Translations under genes and position numbers: made by a program
Part shown: positions 23,527-34,995 of the stretch, one piece after another
Numbering within the stretch: the stretch's first letter is position 1
Layout: every line of letters begins with the position of its first letter
Notes under the pieces: model-generated
What the model saw: the letters and a program-made list of their open reading frames with translations, nothing else
Told to the model about the DNA's origin: nothing
Database searches by the model: none
Source of the DNA: Fallopia convolvulus
Lineage: Eukaryota > Streptophyta > Magnoliopsida > Caryophyllales > Polygonaceae
Reading direction: 5' to 3'
Assembly (NCBI GenBank): GCA_964016875.1
Contig: OZ024726.1
Span: 29,439,503-29,503,502 of the forward strand
Length of the DNA: 64,000 nucleotides

Positions 23527-23714
23527 ACTAGAAAAAGTGCATTCATTTTAGGAAAAGAGTTCGTTTTAAGATAAAAGTTTGTTTCATTTGAACCAAATAT
23601 ATATCCAACACAAATGTATGCACTTTTAAGCAAAAGAGTAGAGTTTGGTTCAAAAGAAACAAACTTTTATCCTGAAACGAACTCTTTTCCTAAAATGAAT
23701 GCACTTTTTCTAGT
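23527..23714. repeat. long inverted repeat, 71-bp arms
   Basis: Left arm 23527-23597 and right arm 23644-23714 are reverse complements with three mismatches and a 46-base spacer. The right arm is followed by about 21-bp direct repeats starting GCACTTTTTCT (about 23700-23760) and a further hairpin around 23810-23850 (CACTTTTCATAC with GTATGAAAAGTG). Foldback MITE or hairpin-RNA source; no coding capacity. Confidence 0.7.
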
Positions 23715-23859
23715 TCGTAATGCACTTTTTCTAACTCGGATAGCACTTTTTCAGATTTGCTTTTTTAGTACACGTTTCATACTTTTTGTAGTGTAATTTT
23801 TCGTATTGCACTTTTCATACTTTGCAATGCACTTTTGTATGAAAAGTGTATTTAAAATA

Positions 23860-25144
23860 ATTGTATTTATATTGCATTAGCATTTAAAATTGTGAACATA
23901 ATGATATTTATTATATATAATGAGTGTGTAAGGTTAATATTTAAAATAAGTTAATTGTAATATTATGACCACGCAATGGTATAATGTTAAACATTACATG
24001 ATGGGAATAAAACACATTAAAACGTCTTTGTCAACATATATGGACATTGTGTGAGTATTTGTTGGAGTTGTTTATCATTTTTGTTAAGGGTTAGATATCT
24101 TTTACAATTTGGATACTGATCTCTTTTTTTTTTCTATTAGATTAACTAATGGAACTACACAATATAAGATTATATTTTAATTTTTTAAAATGGTTTTGTT
24201 GAAATTTTAAACTTGTTATGGTTTGGAAAAATCCATGAAGAAAAGGATTTTTCGAAAACTTAATTCTTTTTAGAGGTTTTTAATAAAAGGGAGATTATCT
24301 ATAATCCTTGAATTTTGAAAACATAATTATAAAAATTAGTACTTCATACAATAGTACTATAATTTCCAAGATCATCAGCAAGAGTACAAATAACCCACTA
24401 CTATTATTTTGTTAGGAGTAAATCTATATTCATCAGACTTAATAAACCTCGACAAAAATTATCTACTAATAGCAGCTCTTCAAAAGAGACTATCCACAAT
24501 AGTTTTAACTAGTTGAATTCCCGTACCATACACGAATTTTATTTAAATTTTTTCTAAGTAAATATTTTTCAAATTTTCAATTAAATAATTAGATTAATTT
24601 TTAAAACTTGAAATGCCTAAATTTTAGGAATAGTAAATTTTTTATTTTAATTAGTATAAAAATTAATTAGTTAAAGTATAGTGGGGCCTAAATTTTTGAT
24701 AAAAAATAATTCAAAAATACCAAAAAATGACACATAGGTAAAATAAGTGTGAGGAAGACATGTGGCTAAAAGGCCTCTTCTTTAGTATATAGATTGATTG
24801 ATGATTACCTTAAACAATCGAAGTGCATTTTTACTAGTACTTTTAAAAAAAAAAGTTTAGCTTGAGCAAGTAACCAATCCCTAATTCCAAGATCATAAGA
24901 AGAATATAAGTATCAATTAAACACTTCTTACCAACAATAAGATGAAGAATAGATTGGGCCTTGACCAACCGGTGGTTACTGGGAGATTTTCTCCTTAAAA
25001 AGTTTATCAAACACCTCCCAAAATTTAAAAAACTACAATAATCAAATTCTCTTTTTTTCTAAAATGAATAAACAAATTTGTTTAGAGTTCCTAAACTCAT
25101 TAGTTGTAAGTGAATAGGCTACACTGAGCAGTACTTTAAAATCA
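23860..25144. other. AT-rich spacer
   Basis: No gene or repeat structure that can be supported. Confidence 0.4.
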
Positions 25145-25198
25145 AATACTGTGACACCCTTATACCCTATGACGTATACACTACACCATTCTACAGAT

Positions 25199-25640
25199 TT
25201 AGCGACCATATTTTTGCGACCACGGAATATGGTCGCTAATTAGCGACCATATGGACGCCAATGGTCGCAAATCTGGACGTCAAAACGGGGGAAAAAATAA
25301 AACCAAATTTGCGACCACGTGGTCGCTAAAATGGGCGACCACGTGGTCGCTGGGCCTTTATAGTCGCAATAAGTGCGTGGGGAAATTTCCCGCCAGCATG
25401 TAGCGACCATATGGTCGCTAAATGTAGCGACCATATGCTCGCAAAAATTGGAACCCATATCCGCGACCATATGGTCGCTAAATACAGCGTCCATGTGGTC
25501 GCCAAGGCTCTCGCGACCACTTGGTCGCAAACTGTAGCGACCAGTTGGTCGCTGAATTGGATCAGATGTTTTGGCGCACCAAATCTATTTTGGCGGGTAA
25601 TATCCCGCGTTTTTGGCGACCACTTGGTCGCTAAAAACAG
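25199..25640. repeat. left subterminal palindrome cluster of the CACTA element
   Basis: About a dozen full or partial copies of GCGACCANNTGGTCGC. The centre varies (CATATG, CACGTG, CACTTG, CAGTTG, CATGTG) while the flanks stay constant. In En/Spm elements the TnpA protein binds such subterminal repeats. Confidence 0.88.
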
Positions 25641-25841
25641 TAGTTGGTAAAATTCCCTCCATTTCATCATATATTGCACTCTCATTCCGCTAAAAAATGC
25701 ACTCTCATTCCGCTTCAACGCAACTTCACTCTCATTCCGCTCTCTTCCAAAATATTCACAAAAGAAAGAAACAATCAACCACAACTGTGAGTTCATTCTA
25801 GGAAGAAATTCCGTCCAATTTTACCGACATCCTCACTAAAA
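25640..25841 (+). other. probable 5' UTR exon of the CACTA transposase gene
   Basis: Less AT-rich sequence with three copies of CACTCTCATTCCGCT, ending before a good donor (AAAA|GTATGT at 25842). The next acceptor, TGCAG, is at 26160-26161, ten bases before the first ATG. Confidence 0.45.
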
Positions 25842-26009
25842 GTATGTATTTAAATCTTATTCCTAATATTTCATTCCGTCATTATATTGTTTTAGATAAA
25901 TATTGATGGTAGAAAGCTTTCATTTATATATTTATAAGAGATTGTGTTACAGAATTTTACCGCAAATAGCAATTGGTTATGTTGTAAATGTTTGTTCTGA
26001 TATACTAAA

Positions 26010-26107
26010 TCTGGAGACCATATGGACGCTAAATAGTGACCATATGGACGCTAAATAGCGACCATATGGTCGCTAAATGCACATCAGCGACCATATGGTC
26101 GCCAGAT
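26010..26107. repeat. palindrome cluster inside the 5' UTR intron of the transposase gene
   Basis: Four copies or half-copies of the subterminal motif (two perfect GCGACCATATGGTCGC, two with GGACGC or GTGACC variants) within about 95 bases, some 65 bases before the transposase ATG. Confidence 0.8.
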
Positions 26108-26171
26108 TCAGTATAATATGCACTTGAATTAATTTAATTGTACTCTTATTTTGAAATGCAGGAAGGAAAAA

Positions 26172-29100
26172 ATGTGTGAGTGGATGTATGTGCGTAATAT
26201 AGATGGTTTTTTGAACAACGAGTTTTTAGCTGGCGTAGAGCAATTTCTGGAATTCTGCAAATCTATGCTGTCCTATAACCCATCCGAATTAAGGTGTCTG
26301 TGTCGGAGGTGCAAGAATAAGAAAATGAAATCGGTGGATGATGTGCATTATCACCTTGTTAAGGAAGGTTTTGTTCCGAACTATTACCATTGGCTTTCGC
26401 ATGGGGAGACAGATGAAAGGTTCGCTGCATTGTTGGCCGAGTCTAGACAGCATGAAGGCTGTAGCAGTTCTGATCCAGCACCACCATTAAATGGTGGGAA
26501 TGATAATCGAATGGAACAGATGGTGTATGATGGTTTTAATTATGGCCGAAGTGATTACGCTGCTGAGGATCCCGTGCAGAATGCGGATATAAGGCATGAG
26601 CAAGGGGAGCAATATTATAATGAAGCGCCCAATCCCGATGCACATCGTATGTACGACATGTTGTCGGCCGCAAATAGGCCTTTGTTGCCTGGATGTGATA
26701 TGACGCAATTGGAGGCTGCGACTGAGCTACTGAGCCTAAAGTCTAAGATAAGGATGATGGAGCGCTGATATGACATGATCTCGGATTTTTGCGGACGCGT
26801 TTCTCACCCGGAGACGACATTACCAACCACGTTTTACGACACGAAAAAACTGGTTGAGGGTCTCGGTCTTCCTTACGAGATGATTGATTGTTGTCCAAAC
26901 TCTTGCATGATATATTGGGGTGCAGATGCAGAATACGCGGCATGCAAGATATGTGACTATCCTAGATGGAAGCAAGGCAAGACAAAGCTCATTCCCTATT
27001 CTCGTATGTTTTACTTGCCAATAACTCCACGGTTGCAAACGTTGTACGCATCTGTGGTGACTGCCGAACACATGAGATGGCATGCAGAGCACACACAATA
27101 TGGGGTGATGAGACATCCTTCAGATGCAGAGGCATGGAGACACTTCAATGCTGTGTGGCCAGATTTTGCATTAGAAACACGAAATGTGAGACTAGGCTTG
27201 TGCACGGACGGTTTCAATCCATTCGGGGCGTCCGGGCACCAGTACTCATGTTGGCCTGTGATTCTGACACCCTACAACCTTCCGTCGTCGATGTGTATGC
27301 GAGAAGAGGTTATGTTTTGTACGGTTATTGTACCTGGACCGAAGAGCCCGAAGCAGAAGTTGGATGTCTACTTGCAGCCGTTGGTAGTTGAGCTGAAGGA
27401 TCTGTGGCTTAATGGGGTGTGCACATACGATTCTTGGAGGAAGCAGAATTTTGTGTTGCGTGCAGCTGTAATATGGACTATTAGTGTCTTCCCCGTATAT
27501 TCCATGTTGTCTGGTATGTTGTTAATTTTTACATATGCTAATCAATTTGAAACTATTATATATAATAAGAATGCATATATATGATTTGTGTCCCGTATCT
27601 TAATGTGTGATACAAAATATATGTTTGTGTAGGCTGGAGCACTTTTGGGAAATACGCGTGTCCTTATTGCATGGAGGACACCGATGCATTTTATCTAACA
27701 CATGGACACAAAATGTGTTGGTTCGATTGTCATAGGAGGTTTACAGAACCTGATCATCGCTTCCGAAACAACAAGACTGATTTCAAGAAAGGTAGACGGG
27801 AGCGTCGTGGTCCCCCGGTACTTCGTGATGGATACGAGATATTAGACCAGATAAACAATATGGGCTTGATTAAGATAACTGAAGTGGGAGCTGAGGAGCA
27901 CAATGCCGCGGTCAGTAGAGGTTCGGGTTGGAAGAAGAAAAGCATTTTCTGGGACCTACCTTACTGGCCTAGTCTGCTGGTAAGACATAATTTCGATGTC
28001 ATGCACATTGAGAAAAATGTCTTCGATAATATTTTCTTCACCATTCTCGATGTTCCGGGGAAGTCGAAAGACAAGTGGTCGGCCAGAAAGGATATAAAGG
28101 AATTGTGCTAGCGTCCGGAGTTGGAACCTGATGAGGAGGACAATAGGTACTCAAAGGCTTGTTATGCACTAGATCGTCATGAAAAACAAGTGCTTCTAGA
28201 TTGGTTGAGATCCGTAAAATTCCCGGATGGCTATGTGTCCAACTTGAGTCGTTGCATTGACTTGCACAAGCTTAGGCTCTTTGGGATGAAGAGCCATGAT
28301 TGTCATGTGTTCATGCAAAGGTTGATGCATGTTGCTTTTTGTCCATTTCTTGATGACAAAGTATGGGAGCCCATAGCTCAACTAAGTGCGTTCTTCAGAG
28401 ACCTGACGTGTTACGAGCTGAAGCCTGAGGTGGTTATGCAATTGCACAAGGAAATACCAATAATTTTGTGCAAGCTGGAGCGCATCTTTCCCCCTGCGTT
28501 ATTTGATTCAATGGAGCACTTGCCTATTCATCTGCCACGAGAAGCTTCACTTTGTGGCCCTGTCAATTATAGATGGATGCATCCAGAAGAAAGATACGTA
28601 CAGTGGTATGCAGTTGTTCTGTTTTGGATTCATATAATTAACTTGTATAATAAATATTAATGGTTTTCAATGTATATCATGTAGGCTCTTAAAAAGGCTG
28701 AAGGCCTCAGTTGGCAACAAAGCCCATGTTGAGGGGTCAATTTGTAGTGCCTATCTCGTTAAGGAAAAGTCCACATTCTGCTTGTATGAGTTTAGCTCAC
28801 ATGTGGCGAGTACTCATATGGATATCGCCCGCAACGTCAGTTGCACACTTCTAGTTGGGGTTGATCCGGGCGATTTGTCTATTTTCACAACAACTGGTCG
28901 AACCTTGGGTAGCAGATCAACTGGTCGTTTCCTCACAGATGATGAATTCCATGTGATCCAAACTTACATTCTCATGAATTGCGTCGAAGTGGAACCTTAT
29001 ATTAAGTACGTTTCTATGATCTCAACTAATTAATATTATATATATGTTGAGGTGAATAAAGTAGGTTCGATATATATAAAGTATGTATTTCATTCAATTA

Positions 29101-30032
29101 TTCTGTCGTAGGTACTATTTGACAAACTTCGTGCGGTCGTCAAATCCAACAATAACCGATGCTGAAGAGCAAAACATTTTGGAAAGACACTTTCGCATCT
29201 AGTTCTACTCCCATGTAAGGATTTCTTATATTAATTTCTATTTAATTTCAAAATTTACATATATATGTTGAATCCCAAATTGTATATACATGTTGATTTA
29301 AAATTGCAGGCCGACAGTCCGGCAGTTACAGATCCTAACATTGCAACACTTGCTCGTGGACCCTCTAAAAAAGTGAGGACATATACTGGTTACTTTGTCA
29401 ATGGTTATCGATTCCACACGAGGGCACACGCATCAACCAGGGCCACTGACAGTAGTGGAGTTTGTGTTCTAGGACAAAGCTTCGGCACCGACGAAGAGGA
29501 CTTCTATGGTGTGCTAGAGGAAATCATTGAGCTTAATTACCTATCTCCAACCGTAAAGCGCCCTATTGTCTTTAATGTTTCGTGGTTTGACACTAGAAGT
29601 CGTGGAGGAAGACGCATTCACCCTCACCTAAAGCTTGTCGATGTACATCGACATAAAATGTTGAGAACAAAAGATCGTTACATATTATCATATCAAGCCA
29701 CTCAAGTTTATTTCCTCGATTACCCAAAGGTGAGGCGTGCAGATGCTGAATGGAGAGCGGTGTGTAAAGTGAAGTCACGTGTGTGGCCCAATGAAGGTAT
29801 GTGCGTAGACCCTCATGAGAGTGGTTCCAGGGGCGTTGCCGTTGAGGAGGCATTTCAACATGATTCTTCCCTTCCACGAGTTATCGACGACACACAAGAT
29901 AATTATCCACTTGGTCCGTTAAACGATCCAAAAGGAGAGGATCATGTCGTTGAGGATCAAGAAGAGACGTCTACTGAAACGTTTAAGGGTGAGTTTGAGA
30001 GTGAGACGGATACAGATGAGGAAGACATGTAA
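26172..30032 (+). pseudogene. CACTA transposase (TnpD-like), five coding exons, three stop codons
   Basis: Catalytic transposase that cuts at the element ends. Exons read as 26162-27513, 27633-28605, 28685-29005, 29112-29214 and 29310-30032, all with GT-AG introns and matching phase, giving about 1,150 codons. Domains in order: transposase-associated domain (CEWMYVRN...FLEFCKSM, CRRCKNKK), Transposase_21 (LPTTFYDTKKLVEGLGLPYE, CPNSCMIYWG, ACKICDYPRW, LGLCTDGFNPFG, FDVMHIEKNVFDN), DUF4218 (LHKLRLFGMKSHDCHVFMQRLM, LPREASLCGPVNYRWMHP) and DUF4216 (VFNVSWFDTRSRGG, QVYFLDYP). The C-terminus is acidic. In-frame stops lie at TGA 26766-26768, TAG 28109-28111 and TAG 29200-29202. No frameshift was seen, so it was silenced by point mutations only. 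Confidence 0.88.
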
Positions 30033-30212
30033 TCAGAATACTACTATTGTATTGTCATTCACTTTTCTGATAACACTATTGTTTTGTCATCCTTTCCAAC
30101 CATAAAAGGAGATAACCATCTCCAATACTGAAATACCTTCCCAGTGAAAACTCCCCATCTTCACCTCAAACTCATCCTCACCTCAAATCCGACCTATAAC
30201 TTCCTTCCTCAA

Positions 30213-30520
30213 ATGGCTCAGAGGAGAGCGTGTACCAGGCGAACGACCGCCTTAGCTCCTAAAGTCATCAATTTCTCCATTGTGTTGTGCGTGGGGATAG
30301 GGAGACAAGAACCGAATGGAGCGCCGCACCAAATCTCCAATTAAGACTAGTCATCGATGATTGGACAGTATCTCCCGGGGGAGCACCACTAGGTTTTAAC
30401 CGTTTTTTCTTGAACGGCGACGACATCACTGCTCGCATTGCAGCTAGGGAAACGGTTGTGCAACTTCGCGTGCTCGAAGGTGTTGAGATCCGGGCGGTTT
30501 ATATTCCACGTACAACATGA
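30213..30520 (+). other. small unassigned ORF between the two CACTA genes
   Basis: ATG at 30213 gives a basic start (MAQRRACTRRTT). A second frame from 30287 holds LVIDDWTVSPGGAPLGFNRFF...VEIRAVYIPRTT and ends at a stop at 30520. The two frames would join with one shift or a short intron. The local base composition is more GC-rich and codon-like than the flanks, and the sequence follows 5'-UTR-like DNA. I do not recognise the product. It could be a third gene of the element, a captured host fragment, or a chance ORF. Confidence 0.35.
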
Positions 30521-30848
30521 GAGTCCATTAATTGTAGTTGTTTGTTTATGTTTCCACTTAAAAGCTTCACTTTGTGTTGTTTGATTTAGTTGTTTGTCAC
30601 TTCGTTTAATGTACTTAGGTCGCAAGTGTTTGTAACTTGGTTTCGTTTGGAACCATTGAAGTTGTTTGTAACTTGGTTTCGTTTGGAATCAATGAAGTTA
30701 TTTTCATTTACCATATATTTCGATTTACTGAGACGGATTGTAGTTGGATGTCCCATTTGAACTCATTTGTTTTCTCCCATTTGAGTCCTCGAGCCAAATA
30801 TTGTTGGTAGAAAGTGTTTATTCAAATGTAATGTCTCCACTATAGCAA

Positions 30849-31156
30849 TATAGCGACCATGTGGTCGCGACCTTGATTAAATATAGCGACCATGTGGTCG
30901 CTATATTTAAAATTTTAGCTCCAAATTTTGTTTTTTGGCGTGTAGTTTGATTTAATTTCGTAAATAGCGACCATATGGTCGGTATAATGAAATTTATGGC
31001 GCGGCATGGGGGAAATCTGAATTTTCGGATTTTCGCGAAATTTTTAGATTTGCGACCATGTGGTCGCTACCCGAAACTAGCGACCATATGGTCGCTAAGT
31101 TGTGACATGGCCCCACCTCTAAAATACTTACATTTAGCGACCATATGGGCGCTAAA
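30849..31156. repeat. internal palindrome cluster before the TnpA-like gene
   Basis: At least six copies of the GCGACCANNTGGTCGC family (CATGTG and CATATG centres, some with one changed arm) in about 300 bases, far from either end of the element. It sits directly upstream of the probable first exon of the TnpA-like gene. Confidence 0.82.
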
Positions 31157-31159
31157 GGT

Positions 31160-31339
31160 GAATAAGAAGGAGAACACCAGTTCTCCTTCTTCATTTCTCC
31201 CGACTCCTCGCATTTCTCCCAATCTCTCTCCCGACACCTCGATACGTCCGAGCGCCCGCGCTGCCGCCTCCGCATCTCCGCCTACTCCGTCCGCCGCACG
31301 CCTCCTCCTCCCCGTTCCACCCCACCCCTCCATTTATTT
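31160..31339 (+). other. probable first (non-coding) exon of the TnpA-like gene
   Basis: C- and CT-rich, unlike its surroundings, and ends before GTAAGTGAG at 31340. The intron it opens would run to the acceptor TTTTTTAG at 34991-34995. That is 3.66 kb with the nested LTR element and about 0.75 kb without it. Confidence 0.45.
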
Positions 31340-31359
31340 GTAAGTGAGAAAATTGTTTA

Positions 31360-31832
31360 GGGTTTGTTGATTTTGATATTGGTATTGTTTAGGGTTTGTT
31401 GATTGAGAAAATTGATATTGTTTAGGGTTTGTTGTTGTTTGAGAAAATTGGTATTGTTTAGGGTTTGTTGTTGTTTGAGAAAATTGGTATTGTTTAGGGT
31501 TTAGGGTGAAATTGATTGAGAAATTTTGATTAAGAAAATGAAAAAATTTAATGAGAAAATTTTAAAAATTGATTTAGAAAAATTGAGAAATTGGTATTGT
31601 TTAGTTGTTGTTGTTTAGTTGTTGTTGTTTGAGAAATTTGAGAAATTGATTGAGAAAATTTGATTGATTGGGATTTGTGAAATTGAATTTGTTGAGATTT
31701 TTTAGTTGAATTTGTTGAAAGAGTTGTTGTTGTTGTTGTTATTGTTGTTTGAAGGAGTTGGTGGTGTTGTTTGAAGGAGTTGGTGTTATAGTTGTTTAAA
31801 GGTGTTGTTGTTGTTGATTATGTTGTAGTTGT
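31360..31832. repeat. (GTT)-rich low-complexity intron sequence
   Basis: Imperfect repeats of GTTGTTGTT and of TTGTTTAGGGTTTGTTG. Similar sequence returns at 34740-34990 and 36080-36590, so it fills the introns of the TnpA-like gene. Confidence 0.7.
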
Positions 31833-32986
31833 TGATGCAAATCAAGGGAGGATCAAAGCGAATGATTCGTTGAAGACGAATGGAGGCCAAACACCAAGAC
31901 CTTTACTAAGGTCCCGAGCATTCAAGTTCAAGAAGGTTTACATGGATTCCATATTGTGCTTTGATTATGTTCATCAATGGCGTCCAAGGCCACCAAGGAA
32001 GAGGATGAAGTCATGAAAGTTCGGAAAGTTAAGAAGCTCGTCAAATGGAAAACACTGCTCAGTAAATGGGTCATAACTTGGGCTAGAAAATTCATCTCAA
32101 GTCCGTTAAGTACTCGTTGGAAAGATAATTAAAATTTATACAACTTTCTAGTTTACGTCGAATCCAAAATCCAACAGAAAAGAGGCGGAAATTGCGATTT
32201 ATTGAGAGTTATTCAAGTCTTACGAGAATCTTATCTTTTATTTTGATTCTATCTTTATCTTTATGATAATTTCGGCCATAGGAAGTTTGTTAGGGTTGAT
32301 ATATATCTTGCTTTATTATTATTTATATCTTTTTGAGTTTTAGGATTAGCTTTTTAGTTTTCTTATATAAATAAGTCAAATAATTATTTATTTGATTTAT
32401 TTATGATAAGGAGACTTAGATAGATGCTTTTTAATTATTTTATGTTATCTTGGGAAGCAAGTCATTGGACCGAATTGTCCCTACTAGGGCCGGCCATGCC
32501 ATGCCTTGCTCTCCAAGGAACTTTGTTTTGTATTTCTTATTTATAGTTTCATCTTCATTCAATAAAAATCAGCTCAGTAAGATTAAACCCCTTTGGTTTA
32601 ATCTTGCTCTTGGGCCATTAAAACAACTCGTGTTCTAGCATTCAAACCTACGAAGATCGATCATCATACTCCATTTAAATTCTCTCTCTTTCGTGTGTTC
32701 AATTTGGTTTATTGATTTAGTCAATTGAGATTGTTCTAGTTTGATTGTTAAAGATCAAATCTAGTTAATCAATTGGATTTAGCGTTATAGCCAATCCAAT
32801 TGAACTATCAAAGTTGATTCTTTCAATTTATCAAATCAGTTTCGTTAATTACAATTCGTGTTTCTTGCGCAACAAGTTATTAACTTTGAAGGAAAATCAG
32901 GTTGGACAGAGAATTACTTGTCAAGATCGGGCCAAAACAAGACCGAAATGTCATCATCGAGCAATCGAGGAGATAATTCCGTATCA
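31833..32986 (+). repeat. 5' LTR of the non-autonomous element
   Basis: 1,154 bp, TGATGC...GTATCA. Contains TTTCTTATATAAATAAG (a TATA region near 32362) and an AATAAAAATC signal near 32565. Confidence 0.9.
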
Positions 32987-33048
32987 ATTGGTATCAGTTA
33001 TCCAAGTTGAGACAAGTTTCATTCTTTGATATTTTATATTGATCTTCA

Positions 33049-33583
33049 ATGTATGTTAGTGCGGATTTTTATCAGCGTCTTCAACTTCACTTGGAGATTT
33101 CGGAAAGCATCGAACCCGAAATTTTCTCTGATGAGTGCCCAATCGAAGATAATGATGAGTGCTCTTCAATTTTCAACAATCTTTTCACATATTCCAGCCA
33201 TATGGGTGAAGAAAATTGTGCTTTTGAGGACTACAAGAAAGAAGATGCACTGCCAAATTTGCTTTCTTTGGATCCTATTGAAGATCCTATTGCTTGGCCA
33301 ACGTTGTCATCATCAACACTGATCCTTGCACCTCCTAGATCAGCCCCAATATGGGTCAATGTGAAACCTAAGGATCTATCAAAGGCAACCCACTTATGGC
33401 CATGGTTGAGGACGAAGAGGAGATATCAACAAACGACACAACTATGGTATGCCCGAGCGTGCTTGAATTGGTGTCTATGCAATTCAATGAAGATCTTCTT
33501 TTTAAATTGGAGAATTCATATCATGTCCTTTTGTTATTTACCAACGTCGTCTTGAGTACAAGTCGAATTCAAATGGGGGAGAA
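33049..33583 (+). pseudogene. small acidic ORF of the non-autonomous LTR element
   Basis: The first frame (from 33049) encodes an acidic protein (FYQRLQLHLEISESIEPEIF, DECPIEDNDECSS) up to about 33410. A second frame (VLELVSMQFNEDLLFKLENS) continues to the polypurine tract, so one frameshift probably splits one ORF. No gag, zinc knuckle or enzyme motif was recognised. It may be a leftover of the ancestor's polyprotein end or an unrelated sequence carried along. Confidence 0.4.
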
Positions 33584-34738
33584 TGATGCAAATCAAGGGA
33601 GGATCAAAGCGAATGATTCGTTGAAGACGAATGGAGGCCAAACACCAAGACCTTTACTAAGGTCCCAAGCATTCAAGTTCAAGAAGGTTTTCATGGATTC
33701 CATATTGTGCTTTGATTATGTTCATCAATGGCGTCCAAGGCCACCAAGGAAGAGGATGAAGTCATGAAAGTTCGGAAAGTTAAGAAGCCCGTCAAATGGA
33801 AAACAGTGCTCAGTAAACTGGTCATAACTTGGGATAAAAAATCCATCTCAAGTCCGTTAAGTACTCGTTGGAAGGATAATTAAAAGTTATACAACTTTGT
33901 AGTTTACGTCGAATCCAAAATCCAAGATAAAAGAGGCAGAAATTGCGATTTACTGAGAGCTATTCAAGTCTTACGGGAATCTTATCTTTTATTTTGATTC
34001 TATCTTTATCTTTATGATAATTTCGGCCATAGGAAGTTTGTTAGGGCTGATATATATCTTGCTTTATTATTAGTTATATCTTTTTGAGTTTTAGGATTAA
34101 CTTTTTAGTTTTCTTATATAAATAAGTCAAATAATTATTTATTTGATTTATTTATGATAAGGAGACTTAGATAGATGCTTTTTAATTATTTTATGTTATG
34201 TTGGGAAGCAAGCCATTGGACCGAATTGTCCCTACTAGGGCCGACCATGCCATGCCTTGCTCTACAAGGAACATTGTTTTGTATTTCTTATTTAGAGGTT
34301 GCATCTTCATTCAATAAAAATCAGCTCAGTAAGATTAAACCCCTTTGGTTTAATCTTGCTCTTGGGCCATTGAAACAACTCGTTTTCTAGCATTCAAACC
34401 TACGAAGATCGATCATCATACTCCATTCGAATTCTCTCCCTTTCGTGTGTTCAATTTGGTTTATTGATTTAGTCATTTGAGATTGTTCTAGTTTGATTGT
34501 TAAAGATCAAATCTAGTTAATCAATTGGATTTAGCGTTAGAGCCAATCCAATTGAACTATCAAAGTTGATTCTTTCAATTTATCAAATCAGTTTCGTTAA
34601 TTACAATTCGTGTTTCTTGCGCAACAAGTTATTAACTTTCAAGGCAAATCAGGTTGGACAGAGAATTACTTGTCAAGATCGGGCCAAAACAAGACCGAAT
34701 TGTCATCATTGAGCAATCGAGGAGATAATTTCGTATCA
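33584..34738 (+). repeat. 3' LTR of the non-autonomous element
   Basis: 1,155 bp, immediately after the polypurine tract; TSD GTTGT follows. Confidence 0.9.
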
Positions 34739-34995
34739 GTTGTGTTGTTGAAAGAGTGATTGGTTGTTGTTTAGGGTATTGTTGTTGTTGACTTGATTGT
34801 TGTAGATGTTATTGTTATTGTTGTTGTTCATTTGTTGGTTTTGTTTGTTGTTGTTGTTGATTTGGTATTGTTGTTGTTTTGGTTTGATGTTGATATGTTG
34901 TTGTAGTTTGTTGTTGTTGAAATGTTGTTGTTGTTTGATGTTGTTGTTGTTTGTTGTTGTTGATTTGTTGTTGTTTGTTTGTTGTTGTTTTTTAG

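Larger units (their letters stand above)
31833..34738 (+). mobile_element. non-autonomous LTR retrotransposon nested in the CACTA element
   Basis: 2,906 bp: LTR 31833-32986 (1,154 bp), internal 32987-33583 (597 bp), LTR 33584-34738 (1,155 bp). LTRs begin TGATGCAAATC and end GTATCA. The 5-bp TSD is GTTGT (31828-31832 and 34739-34743). A primer-binding site with TGGTATCAG is at 32989-32997 and the polypurine tract ATGGGGGAGAA at 33573-33583. By eye the LTRs differ at about 40 positions (roughly 3.5%). No gag-pol genes are present, so it must have moved with enzymes from another element. Confidence 0.93.

Noticed and set aside
25179..25640. Regularly spaced palindromes read as a CRISPR-like array
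   Set aside because: Spacing and centres vary, there are no cas genes, and the sequence is plant DNA. The repeats are CACTA subterminal repeats.
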